From Eulemur rufifrons (Eukaryota > Chordata > Mammalia > Primates > Lemuridae): DNA of 64,000 bases. The stretch spans positions 65,789,501 through 65,853,500 of the forward strand of contig NC_090983.1 in NCBI RefSeq assembly GCF_041146395.1, written 5' to 3'. Of this stretch, positions 1-11,025 are shown in pieces. Each line of letters starts with the position of its first letter. Within the stretch, counting starts at the first letter, position 1. The position numbers and the translations under genes are program-made. The notes under the pieces were generated by a model. It did not search any database and was not told the DNA's origin. It saw only the letters and a list, made by a program, of their open reading frames with translations.

Positions 1-675
1 TTAGCCAATTTTTCCCCTCCTCTTTCCTTGTCAAGACATTTTATGTTGACCAGAAAATACAAATAACAGAGTTTCACCTTTTTTCTCTTGCCCTTCTGGT
101 GTGGGAAACATTTTCTTTCAGAGTAGCTCTTTTTACCTGTGATTTTGACCGGATTAGTTCTTTGCTCTTTAGTTTCTAGGCCAAACAACAAAATAATACT
201 TTGTCTCGTGTTCTCCAGTGTTTATATTACTACTGCAGTCCTTAGCATACACGTAGAGATGCTGCTAACGTGTGCGTGTCGTTCTGCAGCTACGGAGGTG
301 CTGCGGGAAATGCGTGGTGGCGTTAGGGACGGAGCTGTGGGATGCTGTTTGCTCTACACCTGCCTCAAATGACACAGGAAATTTTAAAACTCCCTGGAGT
401 ATCCTTTGACAACTCGACATCCCTCCTGACTCACATCCAGTCTGTTAGCAAGTCTTCCCATTATCATTCCAAACGTGTCTCTGGCCGGCCTGTGTCTCCC
501 TGTCTTCACCACCCCAACCCAGCGCGGGGCCTCCAGGAGAGGTGTGTCAGCTGTACCAGGACCGCTGTGTCAGCAACAGACCATTTCCGGCCCTTTACCA
601 AGGGGCAATCAGAGTGACCTTCCAATACAGAAGTTTGATTATATTTCCCTCCTATTTATTATCATTACAATTTGC
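1..675. other. Unassigned sequence
   Basis: I recognise no repeat, RNA gene or exon here. Short open frames overlap one another in several phases and have no coding character. Base composition is ordinary, with a slightly GC-richer stretch around 480-560. Confidence 0.5.
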
Positions 676-782
676 TTTAAGAGATGGGAGTCTTGCTATG
701 CTGCCCAAGCTGTACTCAAACTCCTGGGCTCAAGTGATCCTTCTGCCTCAGCCTCCCAAGCAGCTGGGACTCCAGGCACAGA
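676..782 (-). repeat. Alu-like monomer fragment (FLAM/FRAM-like)
   Basis: Antisense Alu wording is clear: 'actcctgggctcaagtgatc', then 'ctgcctcagcctcccaag' and 'cagctgggact'. Only one arm is present and it is diverged, which fits an early monomeric or truncated SINE. No clear target-site duplication was found. Confidence 0.75.
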
Positions 783-805
783 ACACCGCAAGGTCTGCTA
801 TCATT

Positions 806-1590
806 TTTAAAAGTTAGGTTCACTGAGGTATAATTTCCGTACAGTAAAATTCACCCTTTGAAGGAATATAATTCTATGAATTTTAACAAATGCACACTAT
901 TGTGAGTGAGTCCCTCTGTTGGCAAACCATTCTCCATCCACAGCCATTGGACATTGATCCGGTTTTGTCCCTACAGTATTACTCTTTTCACAATGTCACG
1001 AGTAGAATCATACACTGTGTAGGCTGGTTTCTTTCACCTGGCAGAACACATTTGAAATTTATTCATGTTGCTGCATGTATCAATAATTCATTCTTTTTTA
1101 TTGCTAAGTAGTATTCCACCAATAAAATTATTTATCTACCCAAATTGGTAGACATCTGAGTTGTTTTCAGTTTTTGACAGCCATGATTAAATCTGCTATA
1201 AACATTTGGGGATAGGTTTGCTTGTTTGCATGGGAGAACATATGTCTTCATTTCTCTTGGTTAAATACATGAGCCTGCTGTTGCTGGGTAACGTGATAAA
1301 TGTATGTTAAACTTTATAAGAAACTGATGCTGTTTTCCAAAGTGGCTGTACCATTTTGCATTCCATCTGCAGTGTAGGAATTCCAGTTCCTCTGCATCCT
1401 CCTGAGCACTTGCTACTGTCAGTTTATTATTTGAGTCATTCTGATTGTAATTTGCATTTCCCTAGTGACTAATGATGTTGAGAATCTTTTCATGTGCTTA
1501 TTTACCATTCATATCTTTGGTGAATTATGCAAATTTTTTGCCCATTTTTAAAATCTGGGTTTTTCATTTTATTATTGAGTTGTATTACTA
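806..1590 (-). repeat. L1M-type LINE 3' end (ORF2 C-terminus and 3' UTR)
   Basis: It reads as the reverse complement of a mammalian L1M 3' end. It begins with 'cactgaggtataatttccgt' (end of the 3' UTR) and runs through 'gctgtaccattttgcattcc', 'gatgttgagaatcttttcat' and 'ttgcccatttttaaaatctg' (antisense ORF2). Heavily diverged with no intact frame. Open frames called inside it are artefacts. Confidence 0.8.
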
Positions 1591-1613
1591 TTATTATTTT
1601 AAATAAAAATTCA

Positions 1614-1918
1614 GGGGCATGTATGGTGGCTCATGTCTGTAATCCCAGCACTTTGGAGGCTGAGGCAGGAGGATCGCTTGAGGCCAGGAGTTTGAGACCA
1701 ACCTGGGCAACATAGTGAGACCTTGTCTCTATGAAAAAAATTTAAAGATTAGATGAGCATGGTGGCACACACCTATAGTCCCAGCTGTGGCGGGAGACCG
1801 AGACAGGATTGCTTGAGCCCAGGCATTGGAGGTTACAGTGGACTATGATCACACCACTGCACTCCAGTCTGGGTGATAGAATATGACCCTGTCTCTGAAG
1901 AAAAATAAATAAATAAAA
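1614..1918 (+). repeat. AluJ-like SINE, full dimer
   Basis: Sense-strand dimer with 'tgtaatcccagcactttgga' in the left arm, a short A-rich linker near 1734, and 'caccactgcactccagtctg' in the right arm. The 12-bp direct repeat 'aaataaaaattc' lies at 1601-1612 and 1911-1922 and fits a target-site duplication. Divergence fits the old AluJ group. Confidence 0.85.
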
Positions 1919-1922
1919 ATTC

Positions 1923-2490
1923 TGAATACATAAGACATTCACATGGTTGTAAAAACAAAATGATTTAAAAAATCATTCATAAAGAAGTGCCTATCTTTGT
2001 CCCATTTATCCCTCTCTGTCCTGCCCCAGTAAGAGACAATTTTCATTGATTTTTTTTTTCCCCATAATTCTTTTTTTTTTTTTTATTTCATCTTGTTACG
2101 GGGGATACAGAATTGCAGGTTACATACATTGCCCATGTACCGCCTTTCCCCCCAAGTCAGAGCTCCAGGCGTGTCTGTTCCCCAGGTCGTGCGCGTTGCA
2201 CCAATCGTGTAGGTATATATCCCTCCCTTCCCCACCCCTTTCATTGATTTTTTTTATGTTTCATTCCAGAATTCCTTTACTTAAATACAATATATATTCC
2301 TATTTCCTCTCCATTCTTATGCCAGAGATAGCATACTGTATACACTGTTGAGAACCCATATATCTTGGAGAGCATTCTTTATAAATAACACTACAATGAA
2401 TATACCCTAATACACAGGTCTTTTGGTTTATGTGCAGTTGTATATGTAGGATATATTCCCTTAAGTGATTTTTCAGATTACTATTTCTTA
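1923..2490 (-). repeat. L1M-type 3' UTR, split by a younger L1
   Basis: Antisense 3' UTR wording of L1MA/L1MB type, such as 'gatagcatactgtatacact' and 'atatcttggagagcattctt'. It is interrupted at 2058-2238 by a young L1 tail; the two halves read on across the gap. Subfamily is not certain. Confidence 0.6.
2058..2238 (-). mobile_element. Young lemur-type L1, 5'-truncated to its 3' UTR
   Basis: A T-rich stretch (antisense A-tail, about 2058-2084) is followed by the reverse complement of a short 3' UTR: 'catcttgttacgggggatac', 'acattgcccatgtaccgcct', 'gtgcgcgttgcaccaatcgt'. The direct repeat 'tttcattgatttttttt' flanks it at 2041-2057 and 2239-2255. This tail is not that of the old L1M pieces around it; from memory it matches strepsirrhine L1. 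Only about 180 bp was inserted. Confidence 0.7.
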
Positions 2491-5236
2491 AAGCATGATC
2501 TTTCTTAACTCATATGTAAACTTCCTGTGTTCATTTCAACTCAGCTCAAGGGGCTTGAGTAAACCTTATTTATATAAAAAAAATTTGGGGGTGTTGGTGG
2601 GGGGAGGAGGTGGGCAGTGGGGTCTCCAGAGCAAGAACTCTTCATAATTCAGGCTCTACCTGCCAAGCGAGGTACACAAAGAAGGCGTGAGAAGCTGCTG
2701 AGCGCTGCAAAGTTCTCTTCTGATTGTGACATTCTTAACCCCTCTCTCCAAATCTTCCTGTTTCTGTTTTCCTTCTATTTATTTTATGGCGGATGTCTCA
2801 TGCTTATTTCTGTGCCTCTTGCCTCTGATCTTTATCTGACTAAGGCAATATTTTTCTGATCTGTGTTTCAGCCTCACCGGCAATTTATGGAGTTTGCTCT
2901 TCGTAAGTTTTTCTTTTGATCATCGTTCACTCTCAGTTAATTCGCTCAAGTGAAGAGCAAAAGCTCAGGAGGAGATTAGCAGGGAGAAGGATCGCGTTTA
3001 GCTCTATCTAATGAAGTGTTTCTGAACTTGATCATTCGCTTCTCACTCAGGGGGAAATTTAGGATGTAGTAGTCACCTCTTTGATATTTAACAATCTCAT
3101 TATTCTCTCAGTTATTTATGTCTTAAAGGGTTACCCTGGTTTAAATACCGATACTTCTTTTAAACCCTATTCATACCGCTAAAAACAGAAGTTGAAGGTA
3201 AAACCAACCACTAATCAGACTGCCTTCTGGTCAGTTCTAAACTTAACTTGCAGCTGACCTTCAGTATTAAAGAGGCTTTTTCAATTTGGCTTCTTAAACG
3301 TACACACAGGTGTTGTCCTAACCTGTGAGTTGGCTGAGTTTTTAGGAAGAGGCAATTGTGAAAGTGAATGGAGAGAGCTCTGCTCGGGCACATGCCACCG
3401 CTTCACCTCTCCTGCACGAGTTATTTTCAGAACTGCTGCAAATAGAGACCATAATATTTTTCTTTCCACACTGTTTATTTAAAGAGACATGGGAACCATC
3501 ACCAAGAAGATTCATAGGCCCACAATGTAAACCTTCATGTGTGCTTTGTTTGAGTTAATGAAGATGTGATTTTGGAGTCACCTCTTCCCCCAGTCCTCAC
3601 CTCTGCCCTGGGAAAATGGAGACCCTGAGATTTACAGGAATTCTGACCTAAGGGGCCAGGAAGTGCACGGGACTGAGAGGTGGGTAGTAAGGGGACTGGC
3701 CCCTGATGGGAGCTTTTCCCAGAAGAGAAAATATTACCTGCAGCTCTGGTTGCCATGGCACTGTTTTTAAACACTCCAAGATTTGTTACTTCTTTTGAAA
3801 GGGGCTCAGGCATGTGGAAGGCACCAGACTTTATTTAAGTGACTTCCCTTCCCTTCCTTTCCAAGTCTTGAGGCTGATAACCTGTCATGTTAACTGGAAG
3901 AAAAAAAAATCTTGAAGCCAATTAGAAAATCCCTAATTTAAAACTGTGGATACAAACTGCATATTCACAGTCCAAACAAAGTTTTAGGGAAAAATGATCC
4001 ATTTTAGGTTAAAATTTATTGTGAAAAATTTTATTTCAAAAGATCAATTTTTGCCAATTCTATTAAGCTAACAGGGACAAGACCGAAGACTGAAAGAAGC
4101 CTTAGAGGAAGTCATGAAAGCTCTGGATGAGAAACTATTTTTTAAATGGTCTCATTGAGAAATTTTTCAGATGAGAGTCACCCTTGAGTGAATGAATGTA
4201 TGCTGTATCAAATTATCCAGAGACAAAGAAGAGAAGCCATTCTAGCGGAACAAATGCAGCCTGCTTTGTTTGGGGGACAAATCATTCTTGCAGCCAGTTT
4301 GGAAATGTCACTTTTAAGTCAATGAGAGTTGTGTTCAAATAAGGGGGAGATGCAAGGCCCTATTATATTCACTACATGTGATGTTTTGCCTCTGAATGGT
4401 TTCTACAGTGCATGAAAATGCCTTTTTTTTCTTAGGGAGAGGGAGTCTTTTTAATGTCTTAAACTGTTTTCAGGTTTTACAAAGTGCTTCAGTTTTTACA
4501 TTTAAAGGGCAGACATGATCACACTGGAACACCAGTCGTCCAGCTACAGAAGTTCTGACTTATTGGACACGGCTTTTGAACTCTTAACTTGGCAAAAACA
4601 GACTGGGAAAACAGATTCGTTGGCTTCCATGGAGGAACTTGTCTTCTGGAAGAGATCAGGGTTCACAGTAGTCCAACGAGCCACTTTCTCTGTCTTTTGG
4701 TGATTTTACCCACTGTGGCTCTGTCTGTAATGGGATTGGTTTGAGCAGAGACGCTGTCCAGTGGAACAGGAAGTTCTGAGGTGAGACTCGGGAAAACTGA
4801 TGGGAACTTCAATCCATTGCCAAGAATTGACCAGATTGGCTGGCAACCGTGGGATTTGTAGGGATTTGTAGGCCAGGCAGAAGCAGCTCGGCCCTCTTGG
4901 CTCATTATGGCAAACTCTAAATCCCTCTATACTGTCAAGTAAACTCATGAAATCAATTTGTTCTGTTGCCAATATTAAAAAAAATTTTTTTTATTACTAA
5001 AAGAGACAACATGCTAAGCAACAGGTCAGCACCATCAAACTCTTCTGGCAGATATTAAAAAACACATAAAATGACTGATGAGGTTTGTATATCATTTTGA
5101 AGTAGGTATGATTTTTTAAAAGACAAGGTTCTTTATGGAGACAGGAGGATGCAAATTGGGCTGTCAATGCTGAGATATCCTTGCTCAATGACAAGTAGGA
5201 CCCCAGTGGTAGCAGAAAATAGCTTAGGGAGAAAGC
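2491..5236. other. Unassigned sequence, 2.7 kb
   Basis: No repeat family, RNA gene or exon is recognised. A G-rich tract lies at about 2586-2625 and an A/T-only stretch at 4976-4996. Small open frames overlap on both strands without codon bias. Very old, unrecognisable repeats may be present. Confidence 0.5.
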
Positions 5237-5245
5237 AGATGCTAG

Positions 5246-5350
5246 GGTTTTTTTTGTTTGTTTGTTTGTTTTTTAGAGACAGGGTCTCACTCTGTCACCC
5301 AGGCTGGAGTCCAGTGGAGTGCTGTGGTGCTAGGATTACAGGAGTGAGCC
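5246..5350 (-). repeat. Internally deleted Alu with target-site duplication
   Basis: After a T-rich tract with TTTG repeats, the element reads as antisense right-arm Alu ('gtctcactctgtcacccagg') and then jumps to the antisense Alu 5' end ('gctaggattacaggagtgag'). Most of the dimer is missing. The 9-bp repeat 'agatgctag' lies at 5237-5245 and 5351-5359, so the element seems to have inserted already shortened, or lost its middle later. Confidence 0.75.
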
Positions 5351-5482
5351 AGATGCTAGCTTTGATCTGTGAATCTATCCAGAAATAAACAAGGGACGAC
5401 ACCTTGGGCACAAACTTATAGTAGGAATTCAAAATTTTTGAATGATCCACATTAAAGATGTACTTCCAAAAAAAGCAAATTT

Positions 5483-5646
5483 AGATGGGCACAGTGGTGC
5501 GCATCTGTAGTCCCAGCCACTCAGGAGGCTAAGGTGGGAGGATCATTTGAGCCCAGGAGTTTGAGGCCAGCTTGGGCAACATAGTGAGTCCCTCTCCCAT
5601 CTCTAAAAAAAAGAAAATTAAAAAAAGAAAAAGAGAAAAAAATTAA
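5483..5646 (+). repeat. FLAM-like Alu monomer
   Basis: Sense single arm: 'tgtagtcccagccactcagg', 'gcccaggagtttgaggccag', 'cttgggcaacatagtgagtc', followed by a long A-rich tail with G and T interruptions to about 5646. Similar flanks near 5472 ('aaagcaaattt') and 5646 ('aaagcaagtttt') may be an eroded duplication. Confidence 0.75.
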
Positions 5647-5949
5647 AGAAAGCAAGTTTTAAAGGGGCATAAATTGTACACACTGTTGACAAAGATCACA
5701 TTTTCCACTTAGTTACACGATCTTTCATTTTGGTCTTCAGGTAGAGACAGCGCTTTAGAACAGAGGTGAACTGTCTGTAGCCAGAAGGCTGTGCAGCTTT
5801 GGGAAAAACCAGGAACTGTATTCCATGTTGCTATTAATATTTCTCAAATATGCCTTAAGGTAAACAATAAATGGCATAAATACCAGTGCCAAGTTTTTCA
5901 TTACAAGTCCAATAATATCATTAGTGATTATAAAAGAATATTAAAAATG
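5647..5949. other. Unassigned sequence
   Basis: AT-rich spacer between the FLAM and the first MIR. Nothing recognisable was seen. Confidence 0.5.
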
Positions 5950-6178
5950 ATACTAACAATAAGCATATATTACATTTTACTAAGTGCCAGGCACTGTGCT
6001 GTTTAGGTACATTTAATCTTCAAGTGGTGATCATGGGGTTGATATTATTAGCCCCATTTTACAGATGAGGAAACTGAGGCTAAGAAAAGTCATTTGCCCA
6101 AAGTCACAAGCTATTTATTAATAGCTTGATGGAGCCAGTGTTTGAATTCAGGCAGTGTAACTCCAGAGCTGGAGTATG
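5950..6178 (-). repeat. MIR SINE
   Basis: Antisense MIR with a well-kept core: 'aagtgccaggcactgtgctg', 'ccccattttacagatgagga', 'aactgaggctaagaaaagtc' and 'ccaaagtcacaagctattta'. Close to full length. Confidence 0.85.
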
Positions 6179-6189
6179 CAACCTTTAAT

Positions 6190-6382
6190 AAGAGCTAACA
6201 CGGAGCAAACGCACTGTGTGCTAGGCAGTCACTGTTCTAATTGGGCGGTCGTGGATACCATTCTTATCATCATTTTACAGGTAAGGAAACAGAGAGGTTA
6301 AAACACCCTACCAAGGTCACATTGTTATTAATGATGGAGATGAGAGTTAAACCCAGTCACTTCAACCTTAGACTCTGAGCAC
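6190..6382 (-). repeat. MIR-like SINE
   Basis: A second antisense MIR directly after the first and in the same orientation: 'cactgtgtgctaggcagtca', 'catcattttacaggtaagga', 'aggtcacattgttattaatg'. More diverged than its neighbour. Confidence 0.75.
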
Positions 6383-6385
6383 TTA

Positions 6386-7757
6386 ATGTCTAATATACAT
6401 ATTTTCATGGAATTTAGTAAAAATATTTTCATTTAGAGTTTTTAAAAAGTGAGGCCTGAATTGTTTTGCCTAAATTGGTCATTCTAACGAAGTGGCTCTT
6501 CATTACTCCAGCACTAGATAGCTTTAGGACTATGCCGCAGTCAAGTGGACGGCGGGGCTTTTTGCTGGTCTATACTACCCTCTAGTGGTTGGTGGGAAAT
6601 TTTGACGCTATGGCTATGTAATGGCAAAGAAATAGAATGTTATCCATTAAAGAGGATTCCTTTTAAACCTAAAAATAAGACATGAACCCGTATGTGATAA
6701 TATTTGTATTTTTAGTACTTTTCACTGCGAAAAATACACAAAGACTGAGAGCTACTATGAATTTAGTACTTTTATGTGAACGTGTATTTTTATTTTTATT
6801 AATCTCAATAGTATACACATATATAGGAAACAAGGTCACACACACACACACACACACACACACGATGCCTGGGGTGACTGACGGATTGGGAAACCCCCAC
6901 ATTAGATTTCCCTTCAGGCTTCTTTGGTTAGAATTTCAACAAACACCCATGCTTAAACCAATTTCAGGCAAGGAGAAATGAATTAACTCAAAATCTTAGC
7001 TTAATTAGTATATTCTCCTGAATTGGGCATAGGGTCCACGTCCCTGAGAGGCAGAGCTGTGAAGAAAATTGGAGCTGTGTTTACAAGGAAGAAGTCCTGC
7101 TATAGGAGTAGTCACAGTTGCACCAGTCTCCCTTGTTCCTCAGTCTCCCTCCCTGGCTGACCTCAGGAGGTGACACCCAGAGGACGTAGGCCAGTGGGAG
7201 CATCCTCCCTGTGTGGGCCATAGGGGGTGTATTATCTAAAGGGAACTTAAAAACAAAAATAAAATTAACTAAAAGGTGGCCGGCTCGTTGTTATCACTCT
7301 TAGCCAGCAATTCTAAACAATGACAGTGATAAAATAATTCTCCCTGAAAAATTATATTTGGCTATGTTCTAAACAATGACTATGCTTTCTTTCCAGTTTT
7401 AATTATATATATGTGTATGTTTCCGATTTGCACATTTAAATGACTTATTCCTTCATAAACATGGCGATCTACGTCCTGGTCCAGTTTTGGAGCTGGCCTA
7501 TGACACATGCAGGCTCAGCTGTAAGGATTTGTTTCAGGAGTTAAGTTCATGGTAAGTAGGAATCCTTAGACCTCGGTGTGGGCACAGTTGTATCACGTAT
7601 TTCTGAGTCTAAACCGTAGATTTGAAATAATCCATGATAATACAGTGATTGTAAAGACCAAGAAACAGCTTGAGTATTTAGTTCTGTCATTTTATGTGAC
7701 CACACAAACATGTTTACAAACAGCCAGAATCAACGTGGAACAATGTCCAGTGAAATG
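6386..7757. other. Unassigned sequence with one CA microsatellite
   Basis: Apart from the CA tract at 6837-6863, no repeat or exon is recognised. The open frames at 6669-6981 run through the CA tract and are not genes. Confidence 0.5.
6837..6863. repeat. (CA)n microsatellite
   Basis: An uninterrupted run of about 13 CA units. Confidence 0.97.
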
Positions 7758-7759
7758 TT

Positions 7760-8400
7760 AAGCTTTAGAGTTGTTTATTGAAGATAGGCATAAAGAAATT
7801 GTGGAGAACATTGTTAACTATGCAAAAACAAAACAAGGAAATGGACATTTCGAAGAAGAATGTCAGGAGAAACAAAGCATCCTGGTCTATGTTGCCAGAA
7901 GAAATCAAAAAAACAATGTTCGAATGCCTGAATTGTTTCCTCCAAGAACTAGAGACTTATTCTAAAGTAAAGGATCAAGTACAATCAATGCTTACTATCA
8001 TTCAGCTACTTTCTCTGATTTTTGCAAAAGAAAAATTTAGGAAGTTTTAACTAAATGCAGAAGAAATTTGTGATGAATTTCCTGGTAGAGATACTTGAGG
8101 GAAATTTTTTTGACTGCAGAGATGTTTTACAACCTCTCCAATTAATCCTGAAGAAACAACATGTACAGAATCACTATCTGGGATTGACTGTGAAATGGGA
8201 TTTTTATGAATCTCTAGCAATCTCATCCTGCTGCTTAAGTTTTTTCTTAACTGTTTGTATATGTATTGCTTCCTTTGAAAGAAGCTTTTCAAAATTAAAA
8301 TAATTAAAAGTATTCTTTGTTTAATATGAGTGAAGGAGTTCATTTTGACAGATCTTGACAAATTTGCAACATATTGAGGCTTAAAAATAGATATGGTAAT
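7760..8400 (+). pseudogene. Decayed hAT-superfamily transposase-like sequence
   Basis: Conceptual translation shows a decayed version of the C-terminal dimerisation region of hAT transposases and the host ZMYM-type proteins related to them. The clearest block, at about 8231-8302, encodes a leucine-rich segment followed by 'ASFERSFSKLK', close to the family hallmark (A-S-x-E-R-S-F-S-K-L-K). Upstream, 7778-8050 encodes a helical stretch ending in a stop, and the frame changes near 8050. After the hallmark, stops follow at once, but 'cttgacaaatttgcaaca' (8355-8372) still resembles the next conserved L-T-N-L-A segment. No terminal inverted repeats or full catalytic domain were identified. It could be a hAT-Tip100 (Zaphod-like) relic or a decayed copy of a ZMYM-type gene. 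Not functional. Confidence 0.6.
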
Positions 8401-8435
8401 ACCATTCATTACTGTAATAGACCAAATGTAGGCAT

Positions 8436-8454
8436 CCGTTTTTGCCTCCTTTTC
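8436..8454. repeat. Target-site duplication, left copy
   Basis: The 19-bp sequence from 8436 recurs at 8540-8558 ('ccgtttttgcctccttttc'); the first C of the right copy may belong to the 5S insert. The pair brackets the 5S pseudogene exactly. Confidence 0.85.
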
Positions 8455-8863
<409 letters not shown>

Positions 8864-9235
8864 TAATGTATATTAAAAGTATCATTCCATTACTTTTATT
8901 CTTTTGGTCCTTTAATACTTATTTTGTTAAAAATTTGTTTTAACTGAGTTGATTATATTGTTGACTGCTGGTGTCTGGTGGAGGTCACTATCTTGATGAA
9001 ATCTTAGTAGCAGGGAAATCAGAGGTGGGGATATTTATGAGCTTTCTGGGGTCTGGTATAAAGTGAATCTTTCAAGATCAGGCTTGATTGGGATTGGACA
9101 AAGTTCATAATATAATAGTTTAGTATTGGGGAATACAGTGAAATTAGGTTTTAAAATGAGTCTCCAAAAAGTAAACATTCATTTGATAAGTACAGTTGTG
9201 CTTTCCATTGCTTTGAAAAGATGCTATTTGCCTTG
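8864..9235. other. Unassigned sequence
   Basis: AT-rich DNA between an AluJ and a MaLR-like LTR. Nothing recognised. Confidence 0.5.
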
Positions 9236-10052
9236 TGTTATGGACTGAATGTTTGTGTCCCCCAAATTCATATGTTAAAGTTCTAATTTCCAATGTGATG
9301 GGACAGTTGACCCTTGAACAGGGTTGGGGGTGCTGATCCCCTGCGCAGTCAAAATTCCTTGCATAACTTCTGACTCCCCCCAAACTTAACTACTAAAGCC
9401 TACTGTTGACCTTACTGATCACATAAACAGTTGATTAACACATATTTGGTATGTCACATGCATTATGTACTGTATTCTTACAATAAAGTAAGCTAGAGAA
9501 ACAATGTTATTAAAACATTATTAGGAAGAGAAAATATGTTTAATATTCATTAAGTGGAAGTGTATCATCATAAAGGTCTTCATCCTCCTTGTCCTCACAT
9601 TGCGTAGGCTGAAGAGGAGGAGAAAGAGGAGGAGTTGGTCTTGCTGTTTCAGGCAGAGGCCAGAGGAAAATTTGTGTGTAAGTGGACACAGGCAGTTCAA
9701 GCTTGTGTTGTTCAAGGGTCCACTGTATTTGGAGGTGGGGCCTTTAGGAGGTAGTTAGGTTTAGATGAGGTCACGTGGGTAGAGCCCCATGATAGGATTA
9801 ATGTCCTTATAAGAAGAGGACTAGACACCAGAGGTTTCTCTCTCCACATGCATGCACCAAGGAGAGGCCATGTGAGGACACAGTGAGAAGGTAGCTGTCT
9901 ACAGGCCAGGAAGAAGGCCCTCACTAAGAACCAAATGCTGGCACCTTGATCTTGGGCTTGCCAGCCTTCAGAACTGTGAGAAAATGAAGGTCTGTTGTTT
10001 AAGCCACCCAGTCTATGGTATTTTATCATAGCAGCTGGAAAGAACTGAGGCA
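9236..10052 (+). mobile_element. MaLR-like solo LTR, split by a Tigger-type transposon
   Basis: The two parts, 9236-9303 and 9726-10052, join into one LTR of about 390 bp. It starts 'tgttatggactgaatgtttg', continues 'ggaggtggggcctttaggag' and 'ccatgtgaggacacagtgag', and ends 'ttaagccacccagtctatgg' then 'agaactgaggca'. Ends are TG...CA. The flanks 'ccttg' (9231-9235) and 'ccctg' (10053-10057) match at 4 of 5 bases, as for an LTR duplication. No internal retroviral genes are present. I place it in the ERVL-MaLR group; the subfamily is unresolved. Confidence 0.7.
9304..9725. mobile_element. Tigger-type (TcMar) nonautonomous DNA transposon
   Basis: The ends are inverted repeats: 'cagttgacccttgaaca' at the left, and 'tgttgttcaagggtccactg' at the right, whose reverse complement begins CAGTGGACCCTTGAACAACA. 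It sits at a TA target: TA at 9726-9727 on the right, GA (mutated TA) at 9302-9303 on the left. The interior has typical wording such as 'acaataaagtaagctagaga' and 'aagtggaagtgtatcatcat'. About 422 bp with no transposase frame. MER6/Tigger relatives are likely; the exact family is not assigned. Confidence 0.8.
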
Positions 10053-10542
10053 CCCTGCTGAAGGCAAATTAATAGTCTATTGTTTGGATAAATCTATATT
10101 TTAGGAAATTCAACTTTATCTTTCTGATCAAAAATATTCTGGAAGAGTAAAGTCATGTTAGTGCAGACAGTAAGCTGTGTGACTGTAGACAGTTTCAGTT
10201 CTCAGTATATGCAAAGTTCGATAAAACAAAATTTTTACTATCTGCATTTCTTTTAGGCAATCATTATTATTCATTTCATGATTATTTTTGAAAATAATTT
10301 TGTTGTATACAGGAGGGTTGTTAAAATGATCTATTCAGGTTGCCAATTATGCTAGGGAGGCCTGCTAGAAGAACCTATAAAAAGAGTCTCCGGCAGTGTG
10401 GAGTGGGAACAGTAGGCCCATGTGGACCTGGCTGTGTACCCACAAAAGAAAATGAAGTTATACGAGTAATTCCAGAGATGCTCTGAAAGTCCCAAAGGAG
10501 TTATTCATCATGAAACTCTTTTGATGTGTTAAAAGTTCTAAT
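10053..10542. other. Unassigned sequence
   Basis: AT-rich spacer. Nothing recognised. Confidence 0.5.
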
Positions 10543-11025
10543 TGGTACATCCACATTCACACGAACATTATTCACAAAAGCCAAAAGGTAGAAGCAACCC
10601 AAACGTCCATTGACGGATGAACAGATGAAAAAATATGGTACATGCATACAATGGAATGTTATTCAGCCTTAAAAAGGAAGGAAATTCTGACAAATGCTGC
10701 AACATGAGTGAACCTTGAGGACATTATGCTAAGTGAAATAAATCAATCACAAAAAGACACTGTATGGTTCCACTTATATGAACAACCTACAGTAGTCAAA
10801 TTTATAGAGATAGATGTAGAATGGTTGTTACAGGGGGGAGGGGAAAATGGGGTGTTGTTATTTAATGGGTACAGAGTTTCACTTTGGGAAGATGAAAGGA
10901 GTTCTGGATATTGGTTGCATAACAATGTAAATGCATTTAACATTTCTGAACTATATATTTAAAAATGGTTAAAATGGTAAATTTTATGTTATGTATATCT
11001 TACTACAATTGAAAAAAATATTAAT
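10543..11025 (+). repeat. L1M-type LINE 3' end
   Basis: Sense-strand end of ORF2 and 3' UTR: 'ttattcacaaaagccaaaag', 'caatggaatgttattcagcc', 'ttgaggacattatgctaagt', 'tttaatgggtacagagtttc', ending 'gtatatcttactacaattga'. The small open frame at 10708-10962 is this degenerate L1 region, not a gene. Confidence 0.85.

Noticed and set aside
6837..6863. CA tract as a regulatory Z-DNA element
   Set aside because: Ordinary-length microsatellite with no supporting context.
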